From Bacteroidota bacterium (GTDB taxonomy: Bacteria; Bacteroidota; Bacteroidia; Chitinophagales; Chitinophagaceae): a stretch of 15,680 nt of DNA. The notes beneath the pieces are model-generated. The model did not search any database. It was not told the DNA's origin and saw only the letters and a program-made list of their open reading frames with translations. Shown one piece after another: positions 1 through 5,635 of the stretch; within the stretch, counting starts at the first letter, position 1, and each line of letters begins with the position of its first letter. Made by a program: the position numbers and the translations under genes. The stretch lies in NCBI GenBank assembly GCA_023426425.1, contig JAFAAT010000156.1:1-15680 (forward strand), in the 5' to 3' direction.

Positions 1-59
1 GTCATCAAGTTTGAACGATACGGAAATTGGATTGGGAATCATAAATGAAATTTTGGCAT

Positions 60-100
60 CAATAAATAAAACTATTCCCAACTTTTCGGGTTGGGAATAG
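60..100 (-). terminator. Rho-independent terminator of rpsO
   Basis: An 11-bp perfect inverted repeat (72-82 pairing with 90-100, arm CTATTCCCAAC, 7-nt loop) lies just past the rpsO stop codon. Read on the minus strand, the stem is followed at once by a T-rich run (TTTTATTTATT), the standard intrinsic terminator layout. Positions 1-59 hold no gene that I can see; they contain a second half-arm (TTGGGAAT near 32-39) that could be chance. Confidence 0.85.
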
Positions 101-119
101 CAATAATACGTTATAATCT

Positions 120-392
120 TTATTTGCGGAGACCGAGCTTTTCGATCAGCTCACGGTAACCGTTAAGGTTTGTGCGGGTCATGTATTGAAGCAGACGGCG
201 ACGGCGACCTACCATTTGCATCAGACCGCGGTGGGTAGAGAAGTCTTTTTTGTTTTGCTTCAGGTGGTTAGAGATATGGTTGATGCGTTCAGTAAGTTGA
301 GCGATCTGAGCTTCGATAGAACCAGTGTTCTTTTCGTTGCCACCATATGTTTTGTAGATGTTTGCTTTTTGATCAGCAGATAAATGAGACAT
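120..392 (-). CDS. rpsO: 30S ribosomal protein S15
   Basis: This is a 90-residue protein, the normal length for S15, which binds the central domain of 16S rRNA early in small-subunit assembly. It has the family's core: an N-terminal helix, a TGS-EAQIA segment, a HISNHLK turn, and the conserved HRGL-x-x-MVGRRRRLLQY rRNA-binding stretch followed by a C-terminal LGLRK. I start it at the ATG at 392 (protein begins MSHLSADQ). The longer reading frame to 422 would add ten unconserved residues and reach back almost to the promoter box. The gene stands alone here: it is followed by a strong terminator and divided from the antitoxin gene at 564 by a shared divergent promoter region. In many bacteria S15 represses its own translation; no such leader structure is obvious here. 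Confidence 0.97.
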   Translation of the reverse strand: MSHLSADQKANIYKTYGGNEKNTGSIEAQIAQLTERINHISNHLKQNKKDFSTHRGLMQMVGRRRRLLQYMTRTNLNGYRELIEKLGLRK

Positions 393-419
393 TGCTAGTG
401 TTTTTCTTTTTTGGAGATG

Positions 420-427
420 CAAAGATA
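420..427 (-). promoter_or_regulatory. rpsO promoter -7 element
   Basis: On the minus strand this reads TATCTTTG, an exact match to the Bacteroidota sigma-70-type -7 consensus TAnnTTTG. It lies 27 bases upstream of the rpsO ATG. A TTTG stands upstream of it, but with a spacer shorter than usual, so the -33 part is uncertain. Confidence 0.6.
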
Positions 428-533
428 GGGAAACTGCTTATGCAAAGCGTTTTTTGATGAAAAAATTGTTTATTGATTATCAACGAGTTGTGGAGTAAGT
501 GAACTAATTGGTTAACTTCGTGAATGCATTCAT

Positions 534-541
534 TATCTTTG
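534..541 (+). promoter_or_regulatory. Promoter -7 element of the toxin-antitoxin remnant
   Basis: TATCTTTG matches TAnnTTTG exactly and sits 22 bases before the ATG at 564. A TTG at 508-510 is a possible -33 partner, though the spacing is on the long side. It is oriented away from the rpsO promoter, so 393-563 is a divergent promoter region. Confidence 0.5.
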
Positions 542-563
542 CTCTCAAATATAGGTTGTAAAA

Positions 564-776
564 ATGACCCAGTTGACTATACAGGTTAGTAGTGCCAGGG
601 CGCTTCAATTGATCAGAGATTTAGAGGCGCTTGAACTGATCAAAATAGTACACGGCGAAGAATCGCCTGGAAAAAAGATGTCCGAGCTGCTCAGAAACAG
701 TATTTCTGAAGAAGAAGCGGAGGATTTACAGGCACAGCTTGAGAAAATCCGAAAAGAATGGGAGCGAGGTATTTAA
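564..776 (+). CDS. Small antitoxin of a PIN-toxin (VapBC-like) module
   Basis: This is a 70-residue, charged, mostly helical protein. The N-terminus (MTQLTIQV) looks like a short beta strand, followed by ARALQLIRDLEALELIKI and a helix ending EKIRKEWERGI. Small Bacteroidota antitoxins paired with PIN-domain toxins typically have this architecture: an N-terminal strand/helix and a C-terminal tail containing a conserved Trp. The pairing is supported by context: a second frame beginning at the ATG at 758 overlaps its last codons and encodes a PIN N-terminus. The antitoxin itself appears intact. I infer that it would neutralise the PIN toxin and repress its own operon; no separate DNA-binding domain is clear. 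It could also be an uncharacterised small protein of the same fold. Confidence 0.7.
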   Translation: MTQLTIQVSSARALQLIRDLEALELIKIVHGEESPGKKMSELLRNSISEEEAEDLQAQLEKIRKEWERGI

Positions 777-886
777 TCGACACGAATGTCATAATCGAAT
801 ATGCTGCAGACAGACATGAGGGAGATTTCACCCGAGTGAAGGAGTTGCTAGTTTGTTCGCCAAAAGAATTGCACGGGGAAAGCTAA
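758..886 (+). pseudogene. Truncated PIN-domain toxin (VapC-like), N-terminal stump
   Basis: The ATG at 758 overlaps the antitoxin stop by the staggered layout normal for antitoxin-toxin pairs. It opens a 42-codon frame whose start, RYLIDTNVIIEYA, is the first strand and first catalytic Asp (DTN) of PIN-domain RNases. Full-length PIN toxins are about 130 residues. Here the frame stops at 884-886, so the remaining acidic residues that bind the metal are missing and the product cannot be an active nuclease. The matching PIN sequence fades after about residue 15-20. The tail (SPKEL) and the TAATG overlap with the next gene resemble the end of a HigB toxin joined to HigA, so the segment may be a fusion scar between two modules. 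That last point is inference. Confidence 0.65.
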
Positions 887-1176
887 TGCGCAAACAAAAG
901 ACATTCGAAGAACTACTTGACCTGAAATACGGAGTGCCGGGAACGCCGAAGCGGAATGCTTTCGAAGAGAAAGCGACCCTCTTTGTAGTTAGCGAGATGC
1001 TCAAAGAGGCAAGAAGGGAGGCGGGTCTGACGCAGGAACAGCTGGCAGAACGCCTGGGTACTAAAAAATCTTATATTTCAAGAATAGAGAACGGGAAATG
1101 CGATCTGCAATTATCAACTTTGTATCGCCTGTTTGAAGAAGGCCTGGGGAAAAGAGTAACTATCACAATAGACTAA
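886..1176 (+). CDS. HigA-like XRE-family antitoxin without its toxin
   Basis: This is a 96-residue DNA-binding protein. An N-terminal leader (KTFEELLDLKYGVPGTPKR) is followed by a helix-turn-helix of the XRE/Cro type at about residues 43-80: LTQEQLAERLGTKKSYISRI, then NGKCDLQLSTL, then a C-terminal GLGKRVTITI strand. This is the usual form of HigA antitoxins of HigBA modules, which bind the toxin with the N-terminal part and repress the operon through the HTH. I use the ATG at 886, which overlaps the upstream stop (TAATG) and has GGGGAAAG as ribosome binding site. An in-frame ATG at 853 would add eleven unlike residues. No intact HigB toxin lies next to it, so it is an orphan antitoxin or a plain regulator. 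Confidence 0.8.
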   Translation: MRKQKTFEELLDLKYGVPGTPKRNAFEEKATLFVVSEMLKEARREAGLTQEQLAERLGTKKSYISRIENGKCDLQLSTLYRLFEEGLGKRVTITID

Positions 1177-1179
1177 AAC

Positions 1180-1461
1180 ATGGGATCATATAGTATAGGT
1201 GAAGCCATCAACCTGCTTCTTGAGAAGTCGAAGTGGAAGCACAAGGTGCATGAGCTACGACTGCAGCAGGAATGGGAACAGATAGTTGGTAAGACTATCG
1301 CCAAGTACACCCGCAACGTGTTTCTGAATGGTGAAACCCTTACAATTGTTACAGACGTGGCAGCACTAAAGCAGGAACTGCATTATGGAAAGCAGCAGTT
1401 GATTGTGCGGATAAATGAGTATTTTGAGCAGAGAGTGGTGAGTGAGATTGTGGTAAGATAG
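1180..1461 (+). CDS. DUF721 / DciA-like protein
   Basis: This 93-residue protein matches the DUF721 family in length and pattern. An N-terminal helix (SIGEAINLLLEKSKW) precedes the conserved W-EQIVGKTIAKYT segment, then a hydrophobic strand pair (GETLTIVTDVAALKQEL) and YGKQQLIVRINEYF with a terminal VVSEIVVR. DciA proteins are the helicase operators that help load DnaB at replication origins in bacteria without DnaC. Bacteroidota homologues are short like this one, so the same role is inferred by family only. It starts three bases after the HigA-like stop codon, so it is probably co-transcribed with the toxin-antitoxin remnant, an unusual neighbour for a replication gene. Confidence 0.85.
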   Translation: MGSYSIGEAINLLLEKSKWKHKVHELRLQQEWEQIVGKTIAKYTRNVFLNGETLTIVTDVAALKQELHYGKQQLIVRINEYFEQRVVSEIVVR

Positions 1462-1480
1462 CAGGTCTGCTAACCTCCAA

Positions 1481-2179
1481 CTAAAACACCTTCATCATTT
1501 CACTCCAGCAACCCACTTCATAGGTTGGCTTTCTATCGTGAGCTTTTTTCAACGGATTATAATATACCTGGTCCCAGCCTGCATTGAATGCCCCCAGCAC
1601 ATCAATATCCAGCGCGTCGCCTATCATAATACTATCTTCTATCCGGGCGCCGGTAGTACGAAGTGCAAAGTCAAAAATCTGCCGGTGGGGCTTCATGCTG
1701 TTGCTCTTTTCTGAGGTAATGATCTCACCAAAATAGGCGGCTATCCCCGAGTATTGCAGCTTCTGCCATTGAGTGGTCTCAAAGCCATTCGTGATAAGAT
1801 GCATGATGTACCTGCCCTTACAGTGTTCCAGCAGATCCTTGGCAAAAGGAGTAAGTGTCGTCTGGGTAGGTAATATCTCCAGGTACGCAGCACTCATTTC
1901 ATACGCCAGAGCCGTATCACCAATCTTAAAATCTAATAGCGTCAGCCAAATTCGCTTCCATCTCAGCTCTTCTCTTTTGATGTAGCCATTCCTGAACCGC
2001 TCCCACATCCTATTGTTGTGCACCATATACACTTCCATGAAAGACTGAAAGTCAGGAACACCACGAGAGGTAAGGTCATACTCGTCATAAAGCTTGCGCA
2101 ACGTATTCTCTGAGTTCTTGTCGAAGTCCCAGAGTGTATGGTCAAGATCAAAAAAGAGATGTTTATACTTGTGGGTCAT
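1481..2179 (-). CDS. yjjG: YjjG-family HAD 5'-nucleotidase (noncanonical pyrimidine nucleotidase)
   Basis: This is a 232-residue haloacid dehalogenase-superfamily hydrolase. All four HAD motifs are present. Motif I is DLDHT with the nucleophile D11 and acid/base D13. Motif II is LITNG around T130-N131. Motif III is K163 in SMKPHRQIF. Motif IV is MIGDALDIDV with D188 and D191. The LDHTLWDFD opening and the large alpha-helical cap (residues 20-110) are typical of YjjG, a housecleaning enzyme that dephosphorylates dUMP, dTMP and noncanonical pyrimidine nucleotides. It is convergent with the DciA-like gene, with 19 bases between them. It is probably transcribed alone from the promoter at 2188-2217. 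Substrate range is inferred from the family. Confidence 0.9.
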   Translation of the reverse strand: MTHKYKHLFFDLDHTLWDFDKNSENTLRKLYDEYDLTSRGVPDFQSFMEVYMVHNNRMWERFRNGYIKREELRWKRIWLTLLDFKIGDTALAYEMSAAYLEILPTQTTLTPFAKDLLEHCKGRYIMHLITNGFETTQWQKLQYSGIAAYFGEIITSEKSNSMKPHRQIFDFALRTTGARIEDSIMIGDALDIDVLGAFNAGWDQVYYNPLKKAHDRKPTYEVGCWSEMMKVF

Positions 2180-2187
2180 GGCTCAAA

Positions 2188-2217
2188 CAAAGTTACCGAG
2201 GAAATGCATAGCGGCAA
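2188..2217 (-). promoter_or_regulatory. yjjG promoter (TTG-N19-TAACTTTG)
   Basis: On the minus strand TTG (2215-2217), a 19-bp spacer and TAACTTTG (2188-2195) fit the Bacteroidota promoter consensus closely. The -7 box ends only eight bases before the ATG at 2179, implying a very short leader, and no Shine-Dalgarno sequence is present in the gap. Confidence 0.6.
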
Positions 2218-2246
2218 TGCAAAAAAGCTGGCGGCTATCGCATTAT

Positions 2247-2280
2247 AAAAGCAGGAAGCCCCGCTGAGCGAGGCTTCCTG
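2247..2280 (-). terminator. Intrinsic terminator of the Asp-box protein gene
   Basis: A nine-bp stem (CAGGAAGCC at 2252-2260 with GGCTTCCTG at 2272-2280) is capped by CGC-TGA-GCG. Read on the minus strand it ends in CTTTTATAA, and it follows the stop codon of the gene at 2314. There is no T-run on the plus strand, so it serves the minus-strand gene. Confidence 0.8.
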
Positions 2281-2313
2281 TCCTGGTAAATATTCTATCT
2301 CTGCAGTAGAAAA

Positions 2314-4080
2314 TTAGTTTATCACTACCTGCCGGGTAATCACGCTTCCCTTGTCCGAACGGAGTGTAAGGTTGTAAATGCCGGCACTCAGCCTTCCGAA
2401 GGATACGCCGATATCCTGATTACCCACGGCAACCGAAGTCTCCTGCCTGTGAATCGTTCTGCCATTAATATCAGCAAGCGTAATAGTCAGTTTATCCTTT
2501 TCTGCTGCACTTAGCTTAAGCGTAAACTTATCAGTAGCCGGATTAGGAAACACAGACTCCAGTTGCAGATTGCCATTCACGGTCACCATCTCGCGCACAT
2601 TATTCGGGTTCTGGCCAGGGTTGCAACCATTGGTACGGGCAAAATATACTTTCGGACCGATACTATTCCTGCCATCTGCCCAACTTGTGTACACCATACA
2701 ATTTGCCCTCAGGGAGCGGTTGTAGTCACCGAAGAACTCCCCGTTGGTGTATTGAGGATAATAGGTTGCTGAAGAGCTAAGCTGCACCGGAGTAGAGAAT
2801 GTTTGTCCGTTGTCATTGGTGTGAACCTGGAAGTAACGGGCAGAGTCATTGTTGTCTATCACAGAAAGTGAAATGGATACCCCAGTTCCGGAAGCTGCTA
2901 CCACAGGCATCAGGGGGTTCTGGCCATTGAACAGACTCCCGAGATCCACTGGTGTGTTCCAGGTATTGCCGCCATTTGTAGAATTCACGTAAAAGGACTT
3001 CACGGCACCGCCGGGAAAGCTGCTATACACTACATGCAGATTGTTGTTGCCATCCACTGCCATGTTCGTTGCTGAGTTTTCACGATCATGAATGAACCCT
3101 CCCGCACCAAAGAGGTTAAAGCCATTGCCCACTAGATGATCAGCAGAAAATGTCTGTGCACCATCTGAAGAGGAAGCATGTTTAATCTGGTCAGTAAGCA
3201 AATCAGCAAAGCTCACATGTACGACGCCATTGTTGTCGGTTTCCACGTTTGCAAACTGTGTCTGACCACTAAAAGCCATTGTTGCCGGACCGAAAGTGTT
3301 TGAGTTGGGAGCTTTTGCTTTCACTGCAGTGCCAAAAAGGTTGAACTGAGTCTGGTCGGCCGGCATCAGCATAAAGCTGCAGTACAGCGTTCCCTGGCGT
3401 GGACCATTAGAATTATCCACCGACATCCATTGACGATCACAGACACCGTCACCTATATTAAATACAGATTGCGACAAAAGATCCAATGCACCCGTACCTA
3501 TGAAATGATCCGTACCCGGAGGCACCGTCCAGGTCTGACCATCATTGTCTGAATAGGCATAGTTGAGTACAAACCAACCCGTATCCAGGGAAGTAGGATT
3601 GAGCGACAGGTAGATCCATGAAAAGTAGACACGACCATTCTTGTCCCACGCGAATACCGGGTCACCGCCACCTGCAGCCAGCTGCCCGGGGAAGTCCTGT
3701 GAGAGGATATTCTGTGAGTTGAAGTTGCTTTTGGTCCAGCTTTGTCCGCCGTTTGAAGAATAGTAGATCGGAAACCGTAGCCCTTGCGAAGACTGCTCCA
3801 TGAAGCTAAGGACAATCTTATTGGTGTCGAGTGGATGCACAGCCATCGATATCTCAGCCTCCTGGATGGAGTTGACGTTGGTTGAAACGCGCTGGTCAGT
3901 AGCAGTGGTCTTAAATTTTGGCAGGTTCTGAAGTTCTTTTGCAGGCCGCCACTTTTCCTTAAGAATTTCCTTGATCGACTCTTTGACTTGTTCTTCTGAG
4001 ACTTTTTGTTGTGCCTGAATAGTTGTCGAGGCGAGAAACAGCAGGGAGGCCAGGCTCAATGCTTTGAAGTGACTTTGCAT
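2314..4080 (-). CDS. Secreted Asp-box (BNR) beta-propeller protein with T9SS sorting domain
   Basis: This is a 588-residue exported protein. Residues 1-24 form a signal peptide (hydrophobic core LASLLFLAS, cleavage after QAQ). The body contains at least four Asp-box-like loops of the form S-x-[DN]-x-G-x-[ST]-[WF]: SSNGGQSW near 108, SDNDGQTW, STNGGNTW and TNDNGQTF. Such loops occur at regular places in sialidase-type six-bladed propellers. Residues 505-588 are a type A T9SS sorting domain (FPNPATDKF, DINGR, LSAGIYNLTL, final VVIN). The protein should cross the outer membrane through T9SS and be attached to the surface or released. I do not see the FRIP arginine motif of true sialidases (the nearest is RFPIYY at 102-107), so enzymatic sialidase activity is doubtful and it could be a binding protein. 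It stands as a single gene with its own terminator. Confidence 0.88.
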   Translation of the reverse strand: MQSHFKALSLASLLFLASTTIQAQQKVSEEQVKESIKEILKEKWRPAKELQNLPKFKTTATDQRVSTNVNSIQEAEISMAVHPLDTNKIVLSFMEQSSQGLRFPIYYSSNGGQSWTKSNFNSQNILSQDFPGQLAAGGGDPVFAWDKNGRVYFSWIYLSLNPTSLDTGWFVLNYAYSDNDGQTWTVPPGTDHFIGTGALDLLSQSVFNIGDGVCDRQWMSVDNSNGPRQGTLYCSFMLMPADQTQFNLFGTAVKAKAPNSNTFGPATMAFSGQTQFANVETDNNGVVHVSFADLLTDQIKHASSSDGAQTFSADHLVGNGFNLFGAGGFIHDRENSATNMAVDGNNNLHVVYSSFPGGAVKSFYVNSTNGGNTWNTPVDLGSLFNGQNPLMPVVAASGTGVSISLSVIDNNDSARYFQVHTNDNGQTFSTPVQLSSSATYYPQYTNGEFFGDYNRSLRANCMVYTSWADGRNSIGPKVYFARTNGCNPGQNPNNVREMVTVNGNLQLESVFPNPATDKFTLKLSAAEKDKLTITLADINGRTIHRQETSVAVGNQDIGVSFGRLSAGIYNLTLRSDKGSVITRQVVIN

Positions 4081-4148
4081 AAATGTTTTGTGTGTTTGCG
4101 TATATCGTAAAGACGCGTTTAATGTTACAGGAGAAAGGAGTACGGGCT

Positions 4149-4181
4149 AAAAAAAACCATGCGCTGACAAATCAGGCATGG
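4149..4181 (-). terminator. Intrinsic terminator after rpoZ
   Basis: On the minus strand, CCATGC-CTGA pairs with TCAG-(C)-GCATGG around a TTTG tetraloop, followed by eight T residues (complement of 4149-4156). It closes the bamD-rpoZ transcript before the Asp-box gene. Confidence 0.9.
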
Positions 4182-4212
4182 TTAGGGTATGAATTCGATA
4201 AACCTAAGCTTA

Positions 4213-4533
4213 TTACTTCTTGCGGTAGTAGATCTTGTCTTCGAAGAACTCGTTAGTAGACTGCAGGGCGGGATTGGCCATGCGCTCGTACATGCGCGAG
4301 ATTTCGATCTGCTCTTTGTTTTCGTGGATCTCCTCCAGGCTGTCGGTATGACTGCTGAATTCATCCAGTTTCTTGTGCAGTTCCTCTTTCATGTTCACTG
4401 CAATCTGGTTAGCACGGCGAGACATCACCACGATCGATTCGTAGAGGTTGCCGGTCTTGTCCTTGATAGCAATCACATCGCGGGTTTCAACCAGCGGATT
4501 TACTGAAGCAAGTGCTTTTTTATTTATGCTCAT
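4213..4533 (-). CDS. rpoZ: RNA polymerase omega subunit, Bacteroidota Rpb6-like type
   Basis: This 106-residue protein has the omega/Rpb6 core: TRDVIAIKDKTGNLYESIVVMSRR, then the ANQIAVNMKEELHKKLDEF helix. It continues with the acidic segment and EQIEISRMYERM, then the tail FFEDKIYYRKK seen in Bacteroidota members of the family. Omega wraps the C-terminus of the beta-prime subunit and helps RNA polymerase assembly. Its ATG at 4533 lies inside the bamD frame (14-bp overlap, 4520-4533), so the two genes are probably translationally coupled. The bamD-rpoZ order is common in Bacteroidota, where coaBC often follows; here a terminator follows instead. Confidence 0.9.
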   Translation of the reverse strand: MSINKKALASVNPLVETRDVIAIKDKTGNLYESIVVMSRRANQIAVNMKEELHKKLDEFSSHTDSLEEIHENKEQIEISRMYERMANPALQSTNEFFEDKIYYRKK

Positions 4534-5335
4534 TGCGTAGTTTATTTATGTTTTCGGATGCTTGTTGGAAATATTGTTGTGCCTCAGTGATGTAGGGAGA
4601 CTGAGGGTAAGATTCTTTAAGTTCGTTGAAAGCTGTGATCGTGTTCGCGTAGCGTTCTTCCTGCCGGGCTTCGATACTTGCTTTCGCATAGTTGAAGAGT
4701 GAACGCACCACATTATATTGGTAACGGTCAGCATTCGGTGACTCCGGAAAGCTCTGAAGCACGCTCTGGAAGGCTATGCTTGCAGCCTTATAATGTCCAA
4801 TATTATAATACAACCGGGCTGCCGATGCTTCCTTTTCTTCAATCTTCAGGCGCATTTCGTCCATCAGCTTGTTTGCTTCAGGCAGTCGTGGACTCGTAGG
4901 ATGCGTGTTCACGTAGTTCTGCATGGCTTCCATGGCCTTAAAAGTAGTCGTTTGTTCAAGGCTGGCTTTCGGAGACAATTTGTAAAGGCTCACCGCATGC
5001 ATATATTCGGCTTCCTCGGTAGAAGTGCTCGTAGGGAAGTAATCTACGAAGTTCTTGAAATGGTAAGATGCCGACATCCAGTCCTTCATGTGGTAAGACG
5101 AGTAGGCATATTTGAAATACAGAGGTTCAAAATTCTTCGTGCCTTTTAGGACAGGAATTAGGCTTTCGTAGATCGTGTGGGCTTTCTGGTACTGCTTCTT
5201 GTCATAGTACTCATTGGCCTTGGTGAGTTTGAAGTTGATGTCATCACTCTTCACCACCCGCTCATAGCCGCTACAGGCCGTGAGCAGGACAAGGGCAAAT
5301 CCGATAAACCAGTTATTTAAGCTGCGTAGACGCAT
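4520..5335 (-). CDS. bamD: Outer membrane assembly lipoprotein BamD
   Basis: This is a 271-residue lipoprotein with signal peptide and lipobox LLTAC (Cys21), followed by CSGYERVVKSDD and tandem TPR-like helical repeats. These include YYDKKQYQKAHTIYESLIP, DWMSASYHFKNFVDYFPTS and ASIAFQSVLQSFPESPNADRY, as in BamD/YfiO. BamD is the essential lipoprotein partner of BamA in beta-barrel protein insertion. I start it at the ATG at 5335 (MRLRSLNN). A TTG four codons upstream is possible but would place the start within the promoter box. The final helix (QYFQQASENINKLRNEHK) overlaps the rpoZ start. Confidence 0.9.
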   Translation of the reverse strand: MRLRSLNNWFIGFALVLLTACSGYERVVKSDDINFKLTKANEYYDKKQYQKAHTIYESLIPVLKGTKNFEPLYFKYAYSSYHMKDWMSASYHFKNFVDYFPTSTSTEEAEYMHAVSLYKLSPKASLEQTTTFKAMEAMQNYVNTHPTSPRLPEANKLMDEMRLKIEEKEASAARLYYNIGHYKAASIAFQSVLQSFPESPNADRYQYNVVRSLFNYAKASIEARQEERYANTITAFNELKESYPQSPYITEAQQYFQQASENINKLRNEHK

Positions 5336-5344
5336 AAAGGGTTG

Positions 5345-5352
5345 CAAAAATA
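5345..5352 (-). promoter_or_regulatory. bamD promoter -7 element
   Basis: On the minus strand this is TATTTTTG, matching TAnnTTTG, nine bases before the ATG at 5335. The upstream -33 element is not clear. The spacing implies a transcript with almost no leader. Confidence 0.45.
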
Positions 5353-5490
5353 GCTAATCTATGAATAATAGCCTAAAAATGGTTTGGAGGGTGTGATAAA
5401 GTATTGTTAAGTAGGTCGTGGCGGGGCGAGTAACAGTGTAGGCAGCAGGCATTGACAAGGAATGATCAATTTATGCATACTTCCTGAAAC

Positions 5491-5521
5491 TTGACATTGC
5501 AAGATTCGGACATTATGTTCG
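5491..5521 (+). promoter_or_regulatory. Candidate promoter of the first propeller gene
   Basis: TTG at 5491-5493, a 20-bp spacer and TATGTTCG at 5514-5521 fit the Bacteroidota pattern with one mismatch in the -7 box. Transcription would begin near 5526, leaving a leader of about 110 bases. Confidence 0.45.
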
Positions 5522-5526
5522 TACTC

Positions 5527-5544
5527 ATATAGCGTGCGCTATAT
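5527..5544. promoter_or_regulatory. 18-bp dyad, candidate operator
   Basis: ATATAGCG-TG-CGCTATAT is a perfect 8+8 inverted repeat with a two-base centre. It lies exactly where transcription should start from the promoter at 5491-5521. The tight, loop-less symmetry favours a dimeric repressor site over an RNA hairpin. No matching regulator is encoded next to it. Confidence 0.45.
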
Positions 5545-5587
5545 ACCGTCTGGGTAAACATAGACTAATCATCAAATAACCACTAGT

Positions 5588-5618
5588 GCGGGAGCCTGAC
5601 AAATTGGGAAGCTCCCGC
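5588..5618 (+). promoter_or_regulatory. Hairpin in the leader of the propeller gene
   Basis: GCGGGAGC (5588-5595) pairs perfectly with GCTCCCGC (5611-5618) around a 15-base loop. The hairpin ends 17 bases before the ATG at 5636. There is no T-run, so it does not look like a full terminator; a leader stabiliser or a translation-control hairpin are the plausible roles. Confidence 0.5.
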
Positions 5619-5635
5619 TTCTAAAAAGATAACCC

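Larger units (their letters stand above)
5336..5635. other. 300-bp divergent control region
   Basis: No gene is visible here on either strand. The left end carries the bamD -7 box. The right part carries a promoter-like pair, an 18-bp dyad and a leader hairpin for the gene at 5636, described separately. The stretch 5400-5485 shows no recognisable signal. Confidence 0.7.

Noticed and set aside
1..59. A coding end or pnp promoter upstream of the rpsO terminator
   Set aside because: Too little sequence is present and no frame or consensus element could be supported.
1459..1472. TAGCAG-GT-CTGCTA dyad between the DciA-like gene and yjjG as a terminator
   Set aside because: Only six bp per arm with a two-base centre, no T-run, and it overlaps a stop codon.
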